A stretch of DNA of 64,000 nucleotides from Ceratobasidium sp. AG-K (taxonomy: Eukaryota; Basidiomycota; Agaricomycetes; Cantharellales; Ceratobasidiaceae): NCBI GenBank assembly GCA_037039685.1, contig JAWNGF010000001.1, forward strand, positions 4,154,001-4,218,000, given 5' to 3'. Shown here piece by piece: positions 23,990 through 34,844 of the stretch; the first letter of the stretch is position 1; each line of letters begins with the position of its first letter. The position numbers were made by a program, and so were the translations under genes. The notes under the pieces were generated by a model, which was not told the origin of the DNA, made no database searches, and was given only the letters and a program-made list of their open reading frames with translations.

Positions 23990-26031
23990 ATGGCTCATCT
24001 GCGACACAGGTCCTTTACTGATGATCCATTGGCGGTGTGTAGGGTATACCTGGCACGGGGTCAAGCTGACATTTGACTAGGTTTTGACTCGGCCTCCGCC
24101 GAACGAAACCCCAGCAGAGCGCCAGCAGCGGCTCGCAGAGGAGAGGCTCGCGCAACAGCAGAGCGACCTGATCGACGAGCAGATCAAACAAGAACGCGCG
24201 GCCAAGTTGCAGGCGGAAGCTGCCCAGCGCAAACTTTTACTGCTCGGTAAGTGTCTTACGTCAGTCCTACTGAATCCAACTGAGGTGGGTAGTAGGGCAA
24301 GCAGAGAGCGGCAAGACCACGACGCTCAAGCAGTTTCAGCTGCTACAGTCTGAGTCGGCCTTTAGCGCCCAGCTCAACTCGTATCGCGCACTCATTTATC
24401 TGAATATACTTCACTCGGTCCGCCATATTCTTGATGCTGTTGCACTTCCCGACAACGACCCCCTCTCGGACGCTTCCAGCTCTTCGTCGCAAGACTCGGT
24501 TCCGCATCAAAACTATCCACCCCATATTACAGCGCTTGTGACCCGTCTCCGACCGCTCCTGCACGTCCAGACCGTCATCGAACGGCAACTCCAAGACTCG
24601 GATGAGACCCAAGTACCACGACGCTCTCGGCGGGCTGGGAGCTCGGCCTCGTCAGGAGATGATAGTGTGCGGCCCGAGGTGACCGTCCACGCCTGGAGCT
24701 GCTGGAGCGAACGCTTCACATCAAAGTCCAAGTTATCCTCCCCTACTGATTCAATTAGCATGGACTGGAGTTCGCAGGATGACCCTGGCCGGGTATTCGA
24801 GAGTTGCGGAGACGCGTTGATTGCGCTCTGGGAGGATGAGACTGTGCAGGGTGCATTGGCCCAGCAACGGCCGTCGATTCGGGAGTCACCTGGATTGTAA
24901 GTCGGCACCCCGCACCACGGCGGCTATTCTAACCGGCCTCTAGTTTCATGGACGACTTGGCGAGGATCACGGCCCGCGGATATATGCCAAGTCAAGGTAC
25001 GTTGCTTGTTGTTCTTCCATTCCCTGGTGGAACTGTGCCCTGATTGCCACCCACCCCTAGACGACATTCTTCGCGCACGAATTCGAACTTTGGGTGTGCA
25101 GGAACACACCGTTCGGTTCGAGCGCGGCCCGGATTCAGGCCTGGAATGGAAGATTTGTGAGCTATGGTCCCTCGTTCAGCCACCCCATTTACTAATTGCC
25201 TTCTTGTGTAGTTGATGTTGGGGGTGCAAGGAGTCAGGTGTGTGATGGTAGCTACGTGCCAGCGCATTCATTCGCTGAATAGCAGTTTGTAGCGACTTCG
25301 ATGGGCTGCGTATTTCCAGGATGTGAATGCGATCATATTCCTAGGTGAGCTTGCACCTTGTCGTTGTATGCTCGTTTCCAACCGTTGTTGCAGCCCCCAT
25401 CAGCCCGTTCAATCAGACGCTCTCCGAAGATCCGCGAATGAACCGGGTCAAGGATTCTCTGCTTCTCTGGCAAGATATTTGCCGGAACAAGGTCCTCGAA
25501 AAGGTTTCCATCGTGCTATTCCTCAACAAGTGTGATTTGCTCAAGGCCAAGCTCCAAGCTGGGGTCCAGTTTCGGAAATACATGACGGCGTACGAGGGCC
25601 CGAACGAATGGGAGCCTGTGGCAGAATGTGAGTGACGTCGGCACTGTCCCCATCGCGTGGTAGCCATGTCAGTGGGTGGCGTCGTGGCTGGAAGATCCCG
25701 TCGGCTTGTTGTTTTGGCCGATCGTTAGGGAGTATGCTGATCCGTTTGTCAACAGTCTTGAAGGCCAAGTTTGATGAGGTTTACAGGGCGAGCTGCAAAC
25801 CAGGCAAACGGACACTGTACATTCATCGGACCTCTGTTGTTGGTAAGTTGACCCGCGAGTCAGCCTAGTCTGGGCTAACGTGGGCTATAGATTCGAGAGC
25901 AATGCAAAAAATCATCACGAGTGGTACGTCCACTGGCTGTAACATTTTGCTTGCGGAAAACTAACGCATGTATCTCGACAGTGCGGGAACAGATCATGAA
26001 AGAAGCCCTGGCGGCTGTTGGTTTGTTTTAG
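23990..26031 (+). CDS. Divergent G-protein alpha subunit-like 1
   Basis: A heterotrimeric G-alpha fold. Start MAHLRHRSFTDDPLA, then a frame-preserving intron to VLTRPPPNETPAERQQRL. An N-terminal coiled helix (QSDLIDEQIKQERAAK) precedes the P-loop GQAESGKTTTLKQFQ (canonical GAGESGKST). The helical domain has a long Ser-rich insertion. FMDDLARITARGYMPSQ and switch I DDILRARIRTLGV keep the catalytic Arg and the Mg-binding Thr. Switch II is DVGGARSQ, with Ala (codon 25226-25228) where G-alpha proteins have the catalytic Gln. The NKCD guanine-specificity motif sits in VLFLNKCDLLKAKL. The G5 position reads HRTSVV in place of TCAT. It ends EALAAVGLF. There is no MGxxxS/MGC, so no usual myristoyl or palmitoyl anchor. 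Probably binds GTP with slow hydrolysis; this is an inference. Confidence 0.9.
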
Positions 26032-26452
26032 TTGGGCACAGCCCCCCTGTCTGTATGCGGAGCTTGCGGACGTTTGTTTGTATCAATCTATGGGAGCACA
26101 ATCATGTAGGATTCAAGAATAATGTATGCACAGTATGCATGTGCCGGCTCGACATGCTGAAGTGTAGGCTTGCTCGAAATTGATAATCAATTTCTAGCTA
26201 AACTCATTAGATATCATATTAATGGCTCCACGAAGTAAGCTCTTACTCCTCACCAATGATAAGCGGCATGGAGTATCGATCTCTGGTCTCCTAACACAAC
26301 GCCTCCCAGCGGCCACACACGCGATGTGTCCGGGAGATCCGAACACCAGGCGCTACTCCCCTGCGGGCTAGACTCATTGACGCCACCGTTCAGAGCTGTC
26401 AGTATAATACAGCCCTCGTGGCTGGCTCCTCCCTCCCTCGACCATACGCCCA
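26032..26452. other. Intergenic region between G-alpha-like 1 and 2
   Basis: 421 bases between tandem genes, holding the 3' flank of the first and the promoter of the second. I see no leftover gene fragment that would mark an unequal crossover. Confidence 0.5.
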
Positions 26453-28389
26453 ATGTTCAAACCTGAACTCTCCAAAGAAATCTCGCCCGATGACGATCCC
26501 ATATCAGTGCGTGTCTTATATTAAATACAGCAACCGACTAAACCAATAATCTGGTTCTAGATATTGGCTCGCCCCCCTCCAGGAGAGCCCTGGACTGACA
26601 GAATACGGCGAACAACAGATGAAATGCTGGCCAAGCAACGGAGTGACCTGATTGACGAGCAGATTGAACGAGAGCGCGTAGCAAGACGCCAGAAACGAGG
26701 CTCGCAGCGCAGAGTTTTGCTCCTTGGTGAGTTGCTCACGTTGATCCCGAGCGAACGAAACTCACATCCAACGCCAGGTCAAGCCGAGAGCGGAAAAACA
26801 ACTCTACTCAAGCAATTTCTGCTTCAGCAGTCTTCGTCTGCGTTTGAAGATCAAGTCGGCCCGTACCGGGCGCTTGTTTATTTGAACGTACTTTCGTCGG
26901 TTCGGCGTATACTGAATGCTGTCGCTCATCCCGATGAACACGGGGCTCCAAATCACTCGCCCGACCAGCCCGCCTCACACTCAAACTACTCACCTCATAT
27001 TTCCGTGCTCGCTACCCGGCTTCAGCCCCTGCTTGATACCCAAAGCATACTGGAACAACAAGTCGAAGACTTTGATAAACTGATAGACTTGAACTCGTCA
27101 AACCACCCCTTCCGGATCTTTGAGAGCTGCGCCGAGGCATTAAAGGCGCTTTGGGAGGACCACACGGTACAAGACGCCCTTGATCGACAACACCCAACCA
27201 TTCGGGAATCACCCGGATTGTGAGTTGGGCCTTGGCATTGCAATTCGTGCCCCTCATAAATGGTTTAGTTTTATGGATGATTTATCCAGAATTACGGCGC
27301 AAGGGTACGTACCAAGTCAAGGTACATCGTTGGGTTCTTCGCTTTGCAGTTAATGAAATACACTAATCGATATGCACTAGATGATATTATCGCTTCGCAG
27401 ATCAGGTCCGTGGGCGTGCGAGAACACCGTATTCAACCCGCATACGGCCCGGGACTGGGTAAGGAATGGAGAATTTGTGGGTTGCCATGCCTCGGTTGCT
27501 TCATCCGCTGATTACCGTTTTCTCTAGTCGATGTAAGGGGTACAAACACCCAGGTATGTGATCTGGCAAGGTCCGGCGCATTCAGTCACGTTCTTTCAGC
27601 GCCTTCGATGGGCTGGACATTTCCAGGACATGGATGCGATCGTTTTCTTAGGTACGCCCACACATTGACGCTAAATTTACACGCGGCTCTGAACCTTTGT
27701 CTCAGCGCCTTTGAATGTGTTTGATGAAGTACTCGCTGAGGACCCTAGAGTGAACCGTCTGGAACACACCTTCCTCCTCTGGCAGGAATTGTGCAACAAC
27801 TGGCTTCTGCATGACGTTTCGGTCTTCTTGTTTATGAACAAGTGCGATCTTTTGCAAACGAAGCTCGAGTCGGGCGTGCAGTTTTGCAAGTACATGAAGA
27901 GCTACGGGGGTCCCAACGAGTGGAAATCTGTAACAAACTGTAAGTATTACTGATTTGACTTCCTGACGTCTGTGGCTGCGATGCGGATGATATACATTGG
28001 GCCCATTGGGTGGTAGCTAGCTCGGCTGCAGATCCCGACGGCTTGCGTTTGATTACTGGATATTTGCGGTAGTAAACTGATTGGTTGATCTGCATTCAGT
28101 TTTGCGAAATAAGTTTATCCAACTGCACAAGAGTGGTGTATCCAATGAGCGAGCACTGCACATCCACCAAACATCCGTCATTGGTAGGCTGTCCCTGCAC
28201 GCCTTGGCTTAGCTTGGGCTGAGACTGTGAGCCTGCAGATTCGAGGATAGTACGAATTATAATTTACGGCGGTATAATTCTTATATGTGATACGGATACA
28301 GCCGAGAACTGACGTATATGCTCTCAACAGTGCAAGATCGTATTATGGAAGACAACCTGAGAGCGATCGGTATATTTAGGTGCTTGTAG
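26453..28389 (+). CDS. Divergent G-protein alpha subunit-like 2, catalytically degenerate
   Basis: Tandem paralogue of the upstream gene with the same first-intron position (DDDPIS-ILARPPPGEPW). The same N-terminal helix (RSDLIDEQIERERVAR) and P-loop (GQAESGKTTLLKQF) are present. It lacks the Ser-rich insertion of the first copy. FMDDLSRITAQGYVPSQ is followed by switch I DDIIASQIRSVGV, where the catalytic Arg is Gln (codon 27398-27400) and the Mg-binding Thr is Ser. Switch II is DVRGTNTQ, so the invariant DVGGQ has lost a Gly (to Arg, 27536-27538) and the Gln (to Thr, 27542-27544). The FLFMNKCDLL guanine motif is intact and the C-terminus ends NLRAIGIFRCL. All exons join in frame, so it is not a simple pseudogene. 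It may be a nucleotide-binding but non-hydrolysing form. Confidence 0.87.
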
Positions 28390-28950
28390 CAACGAGATAA
28401 TATACGTGATCGCACCGCTGGCTGGGTCGACCAAGGGCCGTGGCACTAACAAGAGAGCGATGACGAGCCCATAGCAAGGGCTAGACCCTAAGGCTAGGTG
28501 GTACCTAAATATGGACATGAGCCTAGGAGTGCGTAGGGATAGGCAGTTGCCGTAAAAAGCTTAGGATGTGCACCGCCCCCAGGTCCTCGATCGATGTGAT
28601 GCCCGTCACAATAGACTATATTCGCTCGCTTGGTAATAGCGCCCAGACGACGACGAGGGCTCATGTCGTGGCTATCTACGACAAATGGATCATAAAATAT
28701 GATATCACGTCCATTTGCTGCGGATCTCCGACCCGTTGGTGCGCATTTACGATTAATCCGAGTATTCGAATACCGAGGAGAGAAAGGGTCTCAAATAAAT
28801 TGCTTCATCAGATTCCGGACACTCAGGGTCTGCTTACTCGACCGAGATTAGAACATGAAACAGCAGGCCTCGACTACTACATATCTTCCTCGACCTCCGG
28901 CTGCATGAAGCCGTTCTTGCCTGCATCCCCCCATGATTGCTCTTTCCAAC
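28390..28950. other. Intergenic region between G-alpha-like 2 and 3
   Basis: 561 bases. An open frame at plus 28566-28967 runs through it but has no motif and ends inside the next gene's first exon region. I see promoter DNA only. Confidence 0.45.
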
Positions 28951-30864
28951 ATGCCACGCGAGGATAAGCAGACACAGGCTGAAAAAGACGAAGCCAAGCG
29001 GTGAGTGGCATTCACTGCGAGATGTGCAATGACTGACCTTTACTCCGTAGAAGGAGCCATGAGATCGACGAGCAATTGAGGGTGAGCGCCTTTTTTTTTG
29101 ACATTCCACGTTGTGCTAAAGGTAAATCCTCTTAGCTTGATGGCGCTGCTGCCCGTAAACGCAGGGCGAAAGAGCGCAAGATCCTTCTGCTTGGCCAATC
29201 GTACGTTTGTGATCCGAAGACCGATTCAGCCGCTGACGTACTGTCCCTCTCTAGAGAAAGTGGCAAGAGCACACTGCTCAAGCAGTTTCAGCTCTTACAC
29301 TCCAGCGCGGGTGTCTTTGACGCTGAGCGAGCATCCTGGCGGCTAATTATATTCCACAATCTTGTCCGATCCATCCTCAACGTCCTCGAGGAAATCACTC
29401 AACCTGTTCGCTCGAATGACGAACACCCGGACAACGATGAATTCTGGCGAACGCACTCGACCACATTCAAAACTATGCGCATGCGGCTCTCGCCACTTTC
29501 ACAGTGCGTATTATGTTTGACTTGGACTCCTTCGAGCGCTCACGTTCGGCCCGTTCATTTGTTTTAGAATTGCGGATCTTATTGCCAACAAACTCTCCCC
29601 AGAATCTTCCTCTCCCACCTCGCCTTTGCCTGCCGAGGCGACTTCCGATTGGACATCTACGGCGAACCCTCATGTACCGAGCTCAGAGATCCGAGTGCTC
29701 TCCTCATTTGGCTGGAAATCTGCACTGCGGAAGCTCCATGTTGGCTCGGTCAGCCCTCGCCCTTCAGTCGAGTATTCCATCGATTTCGACAACGAGAATG
29801 ATCCGGGGCGGTTATTGGTAGCCTTTCACGACTACTTGATCGAATTTTGCGAAACCAAAGCTGTTTGGGATATGCTCAAGCGACGAAAGGTCAGGGTCGA
29901 GAATATGAGTGGCTTGTGAGTCTATACTCCCTGGTTTTGGATAAGGTGTCTGACTAGGCTTCATATAGCTTTCTTGACGACATCGATCGGATAACCAAGC
30001 CCCGATACATCCCGACCGACGGTACGTCCCGCGAATCTTTTGACTGATATGTCATAGTCTAAAGCTTATCCGATAGAGGACATTTTGAAAGCACGCCTCA
30101 AAACGATGGGCGTTAGCGAAACTCAATGCATCGTTGACAGTGGGACTGAAAAAGGGTATATTTGGCGCATATGTAGGTGATCACCTCACATACCGTAATG
30201 TATATGACTAACTGTCATTAGTCGACGTTGGCGGGGCACGTTACCAGCGTGCGGCCTGGGCTCCACATTTCGACGATGGTAAGCACCCCAGATTCATGTT
30301 TTTGCATTTCACCGAGTCAATATTGCCTTGTCCCAGTCAACTGTATCATCTTTTTGGCTCCTATCTCGGCCTTTGATCAAGTCCTCGAGGAGGACCCCAA
30401 AACCAACCGACTCGAGGATTCACTCGCTATGTGGCGCGACCTATGCAAAAATAAGATTCTTGCCGGAGCAAGCATCGTCCTGTTCCTTAACAAATGCGAT
30501 CTTCTCCAAGCTAAGCTTGAAGCGGGTGTGAAACTTAATCAATTCCTGGTGTCGTACGGGGACAAACCAAATGATTATGCCAATGTCACCAAGAGTGAGT
30601 CGACTCTCGGGCTACGTGACTACATGCTCATGTTCGTCTTCAGCACTCAAGTCCAAATTCGATAAAATCCGACGTGAGAACTGTCCAGACGCTCAGATAT
30701 TTACCCACTTTATTACCGCGACAGTATGTATTGCTTGTTCAGTGCATCAGCCCAAACTAATTATTTCGCCACGTTAGGATACACAAACGACGGGTCATGC
30801 CATCCACGCCGTCCGGGATAAGATTATGAGAGAAAATTTGCAGACTATAGGGTTCGTGAATTGA
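28951..30864 (+). CDS. Divergent G-protein alpha subunit-like 3
   Basis: Start MPREDKQTQAEKDEAKR at 28951; an in-frame ATG at 28933 would add MIALSN. The N-terminal helix is short (RSHEIDEQLRLDGAAARKR). The P-loop ILLLGQSESGKSTLLKQF is split by an intron inside the Ser codon (GQS). The helical domain contains a Ser/Pro-rich loop, then MSGL-FLDDIDRITKPRYIPTD and switch I EDILKARLKTMGV with catalytic Arg and Mg-Thr conserved. Switch II is DVGGARYQRAAW, with Ala at 30236-30238 in place of Gln. Guanine motif IVLFLNKCDLLQAKL. Its G5 segment, FTHFITATDTQ, is the closest of the four to canonical TCATDT. Ends ENLQTIGFVN. No N-terminal lipidation site. Most G-alpha-like of the set, yet still lacking the catalytic Gln. 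Confidence 0.9.
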
Positions 30865-31830
30865 ACCCGACGTCTGTCTTTGAGCCGAAACGTTGATCAC
30901 CGGCGCCGCAGGATCATTTAACTTCAAAACCCCAACCGGAATGCGCTTCTTCAACCCCGTACTCGCAATGTACTCGGAATCGCACAAGCTTTCTTGAACT
31001 TGGTCATAGCCCACTCACGTATATATAGTTTTCATATCGTTATCGCCTTTTTCCAGTCCTGCTCACCTCCAGTATTCATGATCCTACCGACCACGAACCT
31101 TGATGATCTACCTTTGCTATCTAGTGTATCACCTCACTCGCTATCCTAGGCATGCCTAATTGTACATCGATCTCTGTTTTTCTGCGTATTTATCCATGTT
31201 GTTACTGTTTCTTGAATGATAGGTTTCTGCGGCTTGACGTGATTGATTAACTGAGCTGAATATGTTTGGTACTTGATAATTATAATCTTATTACACATGC
31301 AACAGGGGTAAATAAGCAAAGGTAGACTTCGGACTTGTTCCCGCGCGGGCCAGACTTGATACTTCCATTGAGAGCTAGTTTTTCGATGCCATTGACGCGC
31401 GTCTTTTTCTCTCGGGTAAGAGTATAGCCGTTGGTCACAAGCACAACCGAGGTTCCTTAGCATTTCAGAGAGCAATGCGCGCGGGATTGAGAATTTGAGG
31501 ATCGAGGCTAGGACATTAAGCCCACCCCGCATTGCTGAGCTTTCACTGATACGTATCAATTGGGGTCTTCAAACAAGCTTGGAAGTTCAGGTCCCAGCAC
31601 GAGGTGAACAGACTAGCTGTTGAGTTTATATTTTACGAGCAACTAGAGCAGTGCGGATAGATATGTACAATAATATTACATGACTATGTTGATGAGATAG
31701 CGGAATTAACAGGAATAGAGTCCAAACGTCCTACTTTGTGAAAAGGAACACAATCACGTAAATCCATTACGACGCACGCGCCTCGACAAAGCTAATTATG
31801 AAAAAGGACCAAGAACTTGCCAAATCACTG
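30865..31830. other. Convergent intergenic region after G-alpha-like 3
   Basis: About 970 bases between the 3' ends of two convergent genes, AT-rich in its second half. A 137-codon minus-strand frame (31146-31559) is present but its composition and lack of motifs argue against coding. I see no RNA gene. Confidence 0.45.
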
Positions 31831-34167
31831 CTAGTCAGCATGTTGCTTGATCGCCAGGCGAGTCATCCCAGCCATGACATCGTCAAGCTCTTCGTCCACT
31901 GCAGCTTCCTTTTCTGCACGGAACTGTTCACCAAGACGCTTCATGACCTCTCCGTGTTGCATGTTCGGATTGGCAACTTTGAAATCTTTCATATGCGTTT
32001 TAAGATAGTCTGTGTGTGGAGAGGGTGAGCGTTCGACTAGAAGGTATATGCGCAACTCTTGCTACCTTGGAAGGCATTCCGACGCGGAGTGGTAGCGAAC
32101 AACGGAACAAGCTTGCCTCGACACGCACCACAAGCTATCAAGTGGCAAGCCCGCGATAGGATTGAAATGTAAACAGGTTCGTATAATCCAATATACTGTG
32201 GTAGCACTTACCTTGCTTCTCCGGGTCGATTGATTTGCTGTGTCTCCCGTAGCTAAAGGAGAGGGAAGGAGAATGAATATACGGGACTACCGGACATAGT
32301 AAATCTTCTCACGTCCGCCCGCACTCCTCGGAAGCGCATTTCCATTCGTATTTGTAGGATATCTCATATGCATGACACGTCTGTCTCAGGCGGTTGTAAG
32401 CGAGGCCTTGGGGCACCAACGTAACAGCTTGCGACTCACCGTGATCGTGATATCTGATCGGGCATCCATTACCCGGTCACTCCTAGAGACGGAAAACTGC
32501 TCAGCCAACGTTCCGAGAAACCTAACTCCCGCGGTCCTGTACTCACCAGCGCTTGAACGCCCCTCCGTGCGGCGGCTTGATCTCTGAATCACATATCCAT
32601 GCTGCTAGGTGACACATTTCATGCGAGAGCGTATTCTTGACACGTTCTATAAGTTTTGGTCAGAATAGTGCTACAATATAACGGGTTGGATAAACCTTCA
32701 CAGTCCACGACCTTGGTTGATAGTTCGATGCGCGTGTCGTGCCCTACAACCGTGCCATCTGGGCCTCGAAGTCTAGCGAGAAGCTCCAGATCAACTTGTG
32801 ATGTAACACGCATACACCAAGACTTACCTCTTCCAATGGGCTCGGCCAGCGGTCGTGTTCAACTTTTTTGACCACTCAATTGGGCAGCGCTCGGGTAGCT
32901 TTCCATCAAAGACAGTCTCGTTCAGCTCCTTGAACAGCGCGAGGGCCATTGTCTCAAGGGCTTTGGCTCGGTTCCGTGGAGTAGGTTTGGGCGACAAGGG
33001 CACAGGACTTGATGTGATCGCCAGAGCGGCTGCACGAGCCTTGGGTTTGGGTCTGGGTCTGGGCTTGGGCTTGGGAGTCTCAGGGGCGGCGGAATCCTCA
33101 TCGTTGCCATCCTTGACACGACCGCGGTATCCAACTGCCTTGGCCTTTCCACTTGTTCCGCCACTAAGCCTCGGAGAATTCAGTCCTCCAGCATCGTCAA
33201 ACGGGTCGTCATTGCCGGCACTCGAAGCCTGCGAGGGTGTTCCATCCTCTCCGCCGTACGAATCCTGAGAGCAATCCGATGTACCAGGGGTTGAGACTGA
33301 AGTAGTCGAACCCGAGGTGATTAACACTGGTCGGCGGGGGCCTGGCGCACTGCAAAATTGGTTAGTCCAGCAGTTCGGCGGACGAATAAGAACAAGCGTA
33401 CAAATGCAAAATCCCAGGGTGGCGCCCATCTTCATCAAACAATCGGCTCTCATCCTGTTCTTCGCTTTCTGCGTCGCTAGACTCGGTTGGCGTACTTGTG
33501 AGGTGTGAATCAAACGAAAGCCAACGATAGAAGAAGATGTTTGAACTCACCTCGAGGCTATGGTGTTGACCAGATCTGCACAAGAAGTCGGCTTATATCC
33601 AGTCGGCTCCATGGTGTTGTCAGGATGAAGCGAGATAGCCTTGCTGAAGGTTGTCGATAGGGAAGAAATAGAAGCAAGTGTAGAACCGGCGGCGCCAGGA
33701 CATACGCTAGCTGTGACAGGCACTGACAAGGGTTTATCTAGGCGAGGTTTTGTTGGTGTAGCCTCAACTTCAGAATCCGAGGATATCTCAATAATTTCAT
33801 CGGCTGAATCGCGGTACCCAGGTTTAGAACCCGACCCGACACCGCTGCTACCGCTGAACCGTAGTAAGGAAGCTGGGGTTGGCAGGTCATCATCGCTGTC
33901 GCTGTCGGATATGACAATAATTTGGCTACGGTAGCTCGCTCCGCGTGTGCGTTTTACGCAAGGGGAATTATCTAGTCGTATTCTGAGATGGGTCTGGTCA
34001 GTTCCTGTCCGCATTTCGCGTTGTACGACCCTCACTCACGGTAAGTTCCACAACACACAAGACATCCAGGCTGTTTATGAGTCGTGTCCAGGGGTTTATT
34101 GAATAGACATACCTTCTTCAGATGATATATCTCCTCGCCGAGAACTAATGTTTACTTCACGTGGCAT
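31831..34167 (-). CDS. GCNA/SprT-type zinc metalloprotease, SUMO-interacting
   Basis: Start MPREVNISSRRGDISSEE at 34167. A disordered acidic N-terminus carries two candidate SUMO-interaction motifs, IIVISDSDSDDD and IIEISSDSEVE (about 33770-33930), then Ser/Asp-rich and Pro/Lys-rich stretches. The SprT domain begins at ALALFKELNETVFDGKLPERCPIEWSK and contains the HExxH zinc motif in VKNTLSHEMCHLAAW (about 32590-32640). A zinc-ribbon-like part follows (KYEWKCASEECG, ACGACRGKL) and an HMG-box-like helix DYLKTHMKDFKVANPNMQHGE ends the protein at 31831. This layout (acidic SIM-containing tail, SprT, zinc ribbon, HMG-like end) is that of GCNA/ACRC proteins, which resolve SUMO-marked DNA-protein crosslinks. 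It lies between two G-alpha-like genes on the opposite strand. Exon 2 near 34040-34075 is tentative. Confidence 0.88.
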
Positions 34168-34844
34168 TACAAGGATATACAAATCTGAGCCCGTAGAGAG
34201 ACAAGTGAGTCCAACCTGAGAGCTGAGGAAAGTACAACGCAGTGTGGCGCAGACAACAAAGCTCCAGTCACATGACCGCGTTAAGATTGGCAATTCCAAT
34301 CAGGATCGATCAGATGATTTGATCTTAGGATCAATGAGCGACTCGGTTCCGTGCGAGCCATAACTGAATATTGCTTAGTGACCCAGACTCCCAAACCGAT
34401 CGTGGCTTTGGTGCCACAATTTTTAATACAATAGACGCCCGCCCTGTGGGGTTGCTCGACAGGGCTAGAGAGTCTTTGCCACCCACATCCAACTGTCATG
34501 GCTGTACCTTCCGGACACTTCAGCGGGAGGGAACGTCCAAGTTGCGTCGATCCATCAAGCGACAGCCTGGGTGGATCGGTCGCGTGCCCGCACATTTTCG
34601 TATTGGTGGCTGAGTCTTCGGCAGGCATGGATGGAAACGGCAGAAACAGGCTACCCCCATTCTCAGCCTAGCCAATTATACTCCACGTTGCGTTTGAGGC
34701 TAGAGAGCGCAAAATCATGCTTATTGCCAATCTACCGATCGTTCTCGACCGCCACATTGCTCCTGAGCACAGGCGACACACCACTCCAAGTGCACAAGTA
34801 GGCAACGGTTTTCGTGTCGTCGCCTCGACTTCCCTCTTCCAACG
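34168..34844. promoter_or_regulatory. Divergent promoter region between GCNA-like gene and G-alpha-like 4
   Basis: 677 bases between head-to-head starts. Open frames on both strands lack any recognisable motif. No repeat or RNA gene seen. Confidence 0.45.

Noticed and set aside
31146..31559. 137-codon minus-strand frame between convergent genes
   Set aside because: AT-rich 3' flanking DNA; composition is unlike the window's genes and no motif is present.
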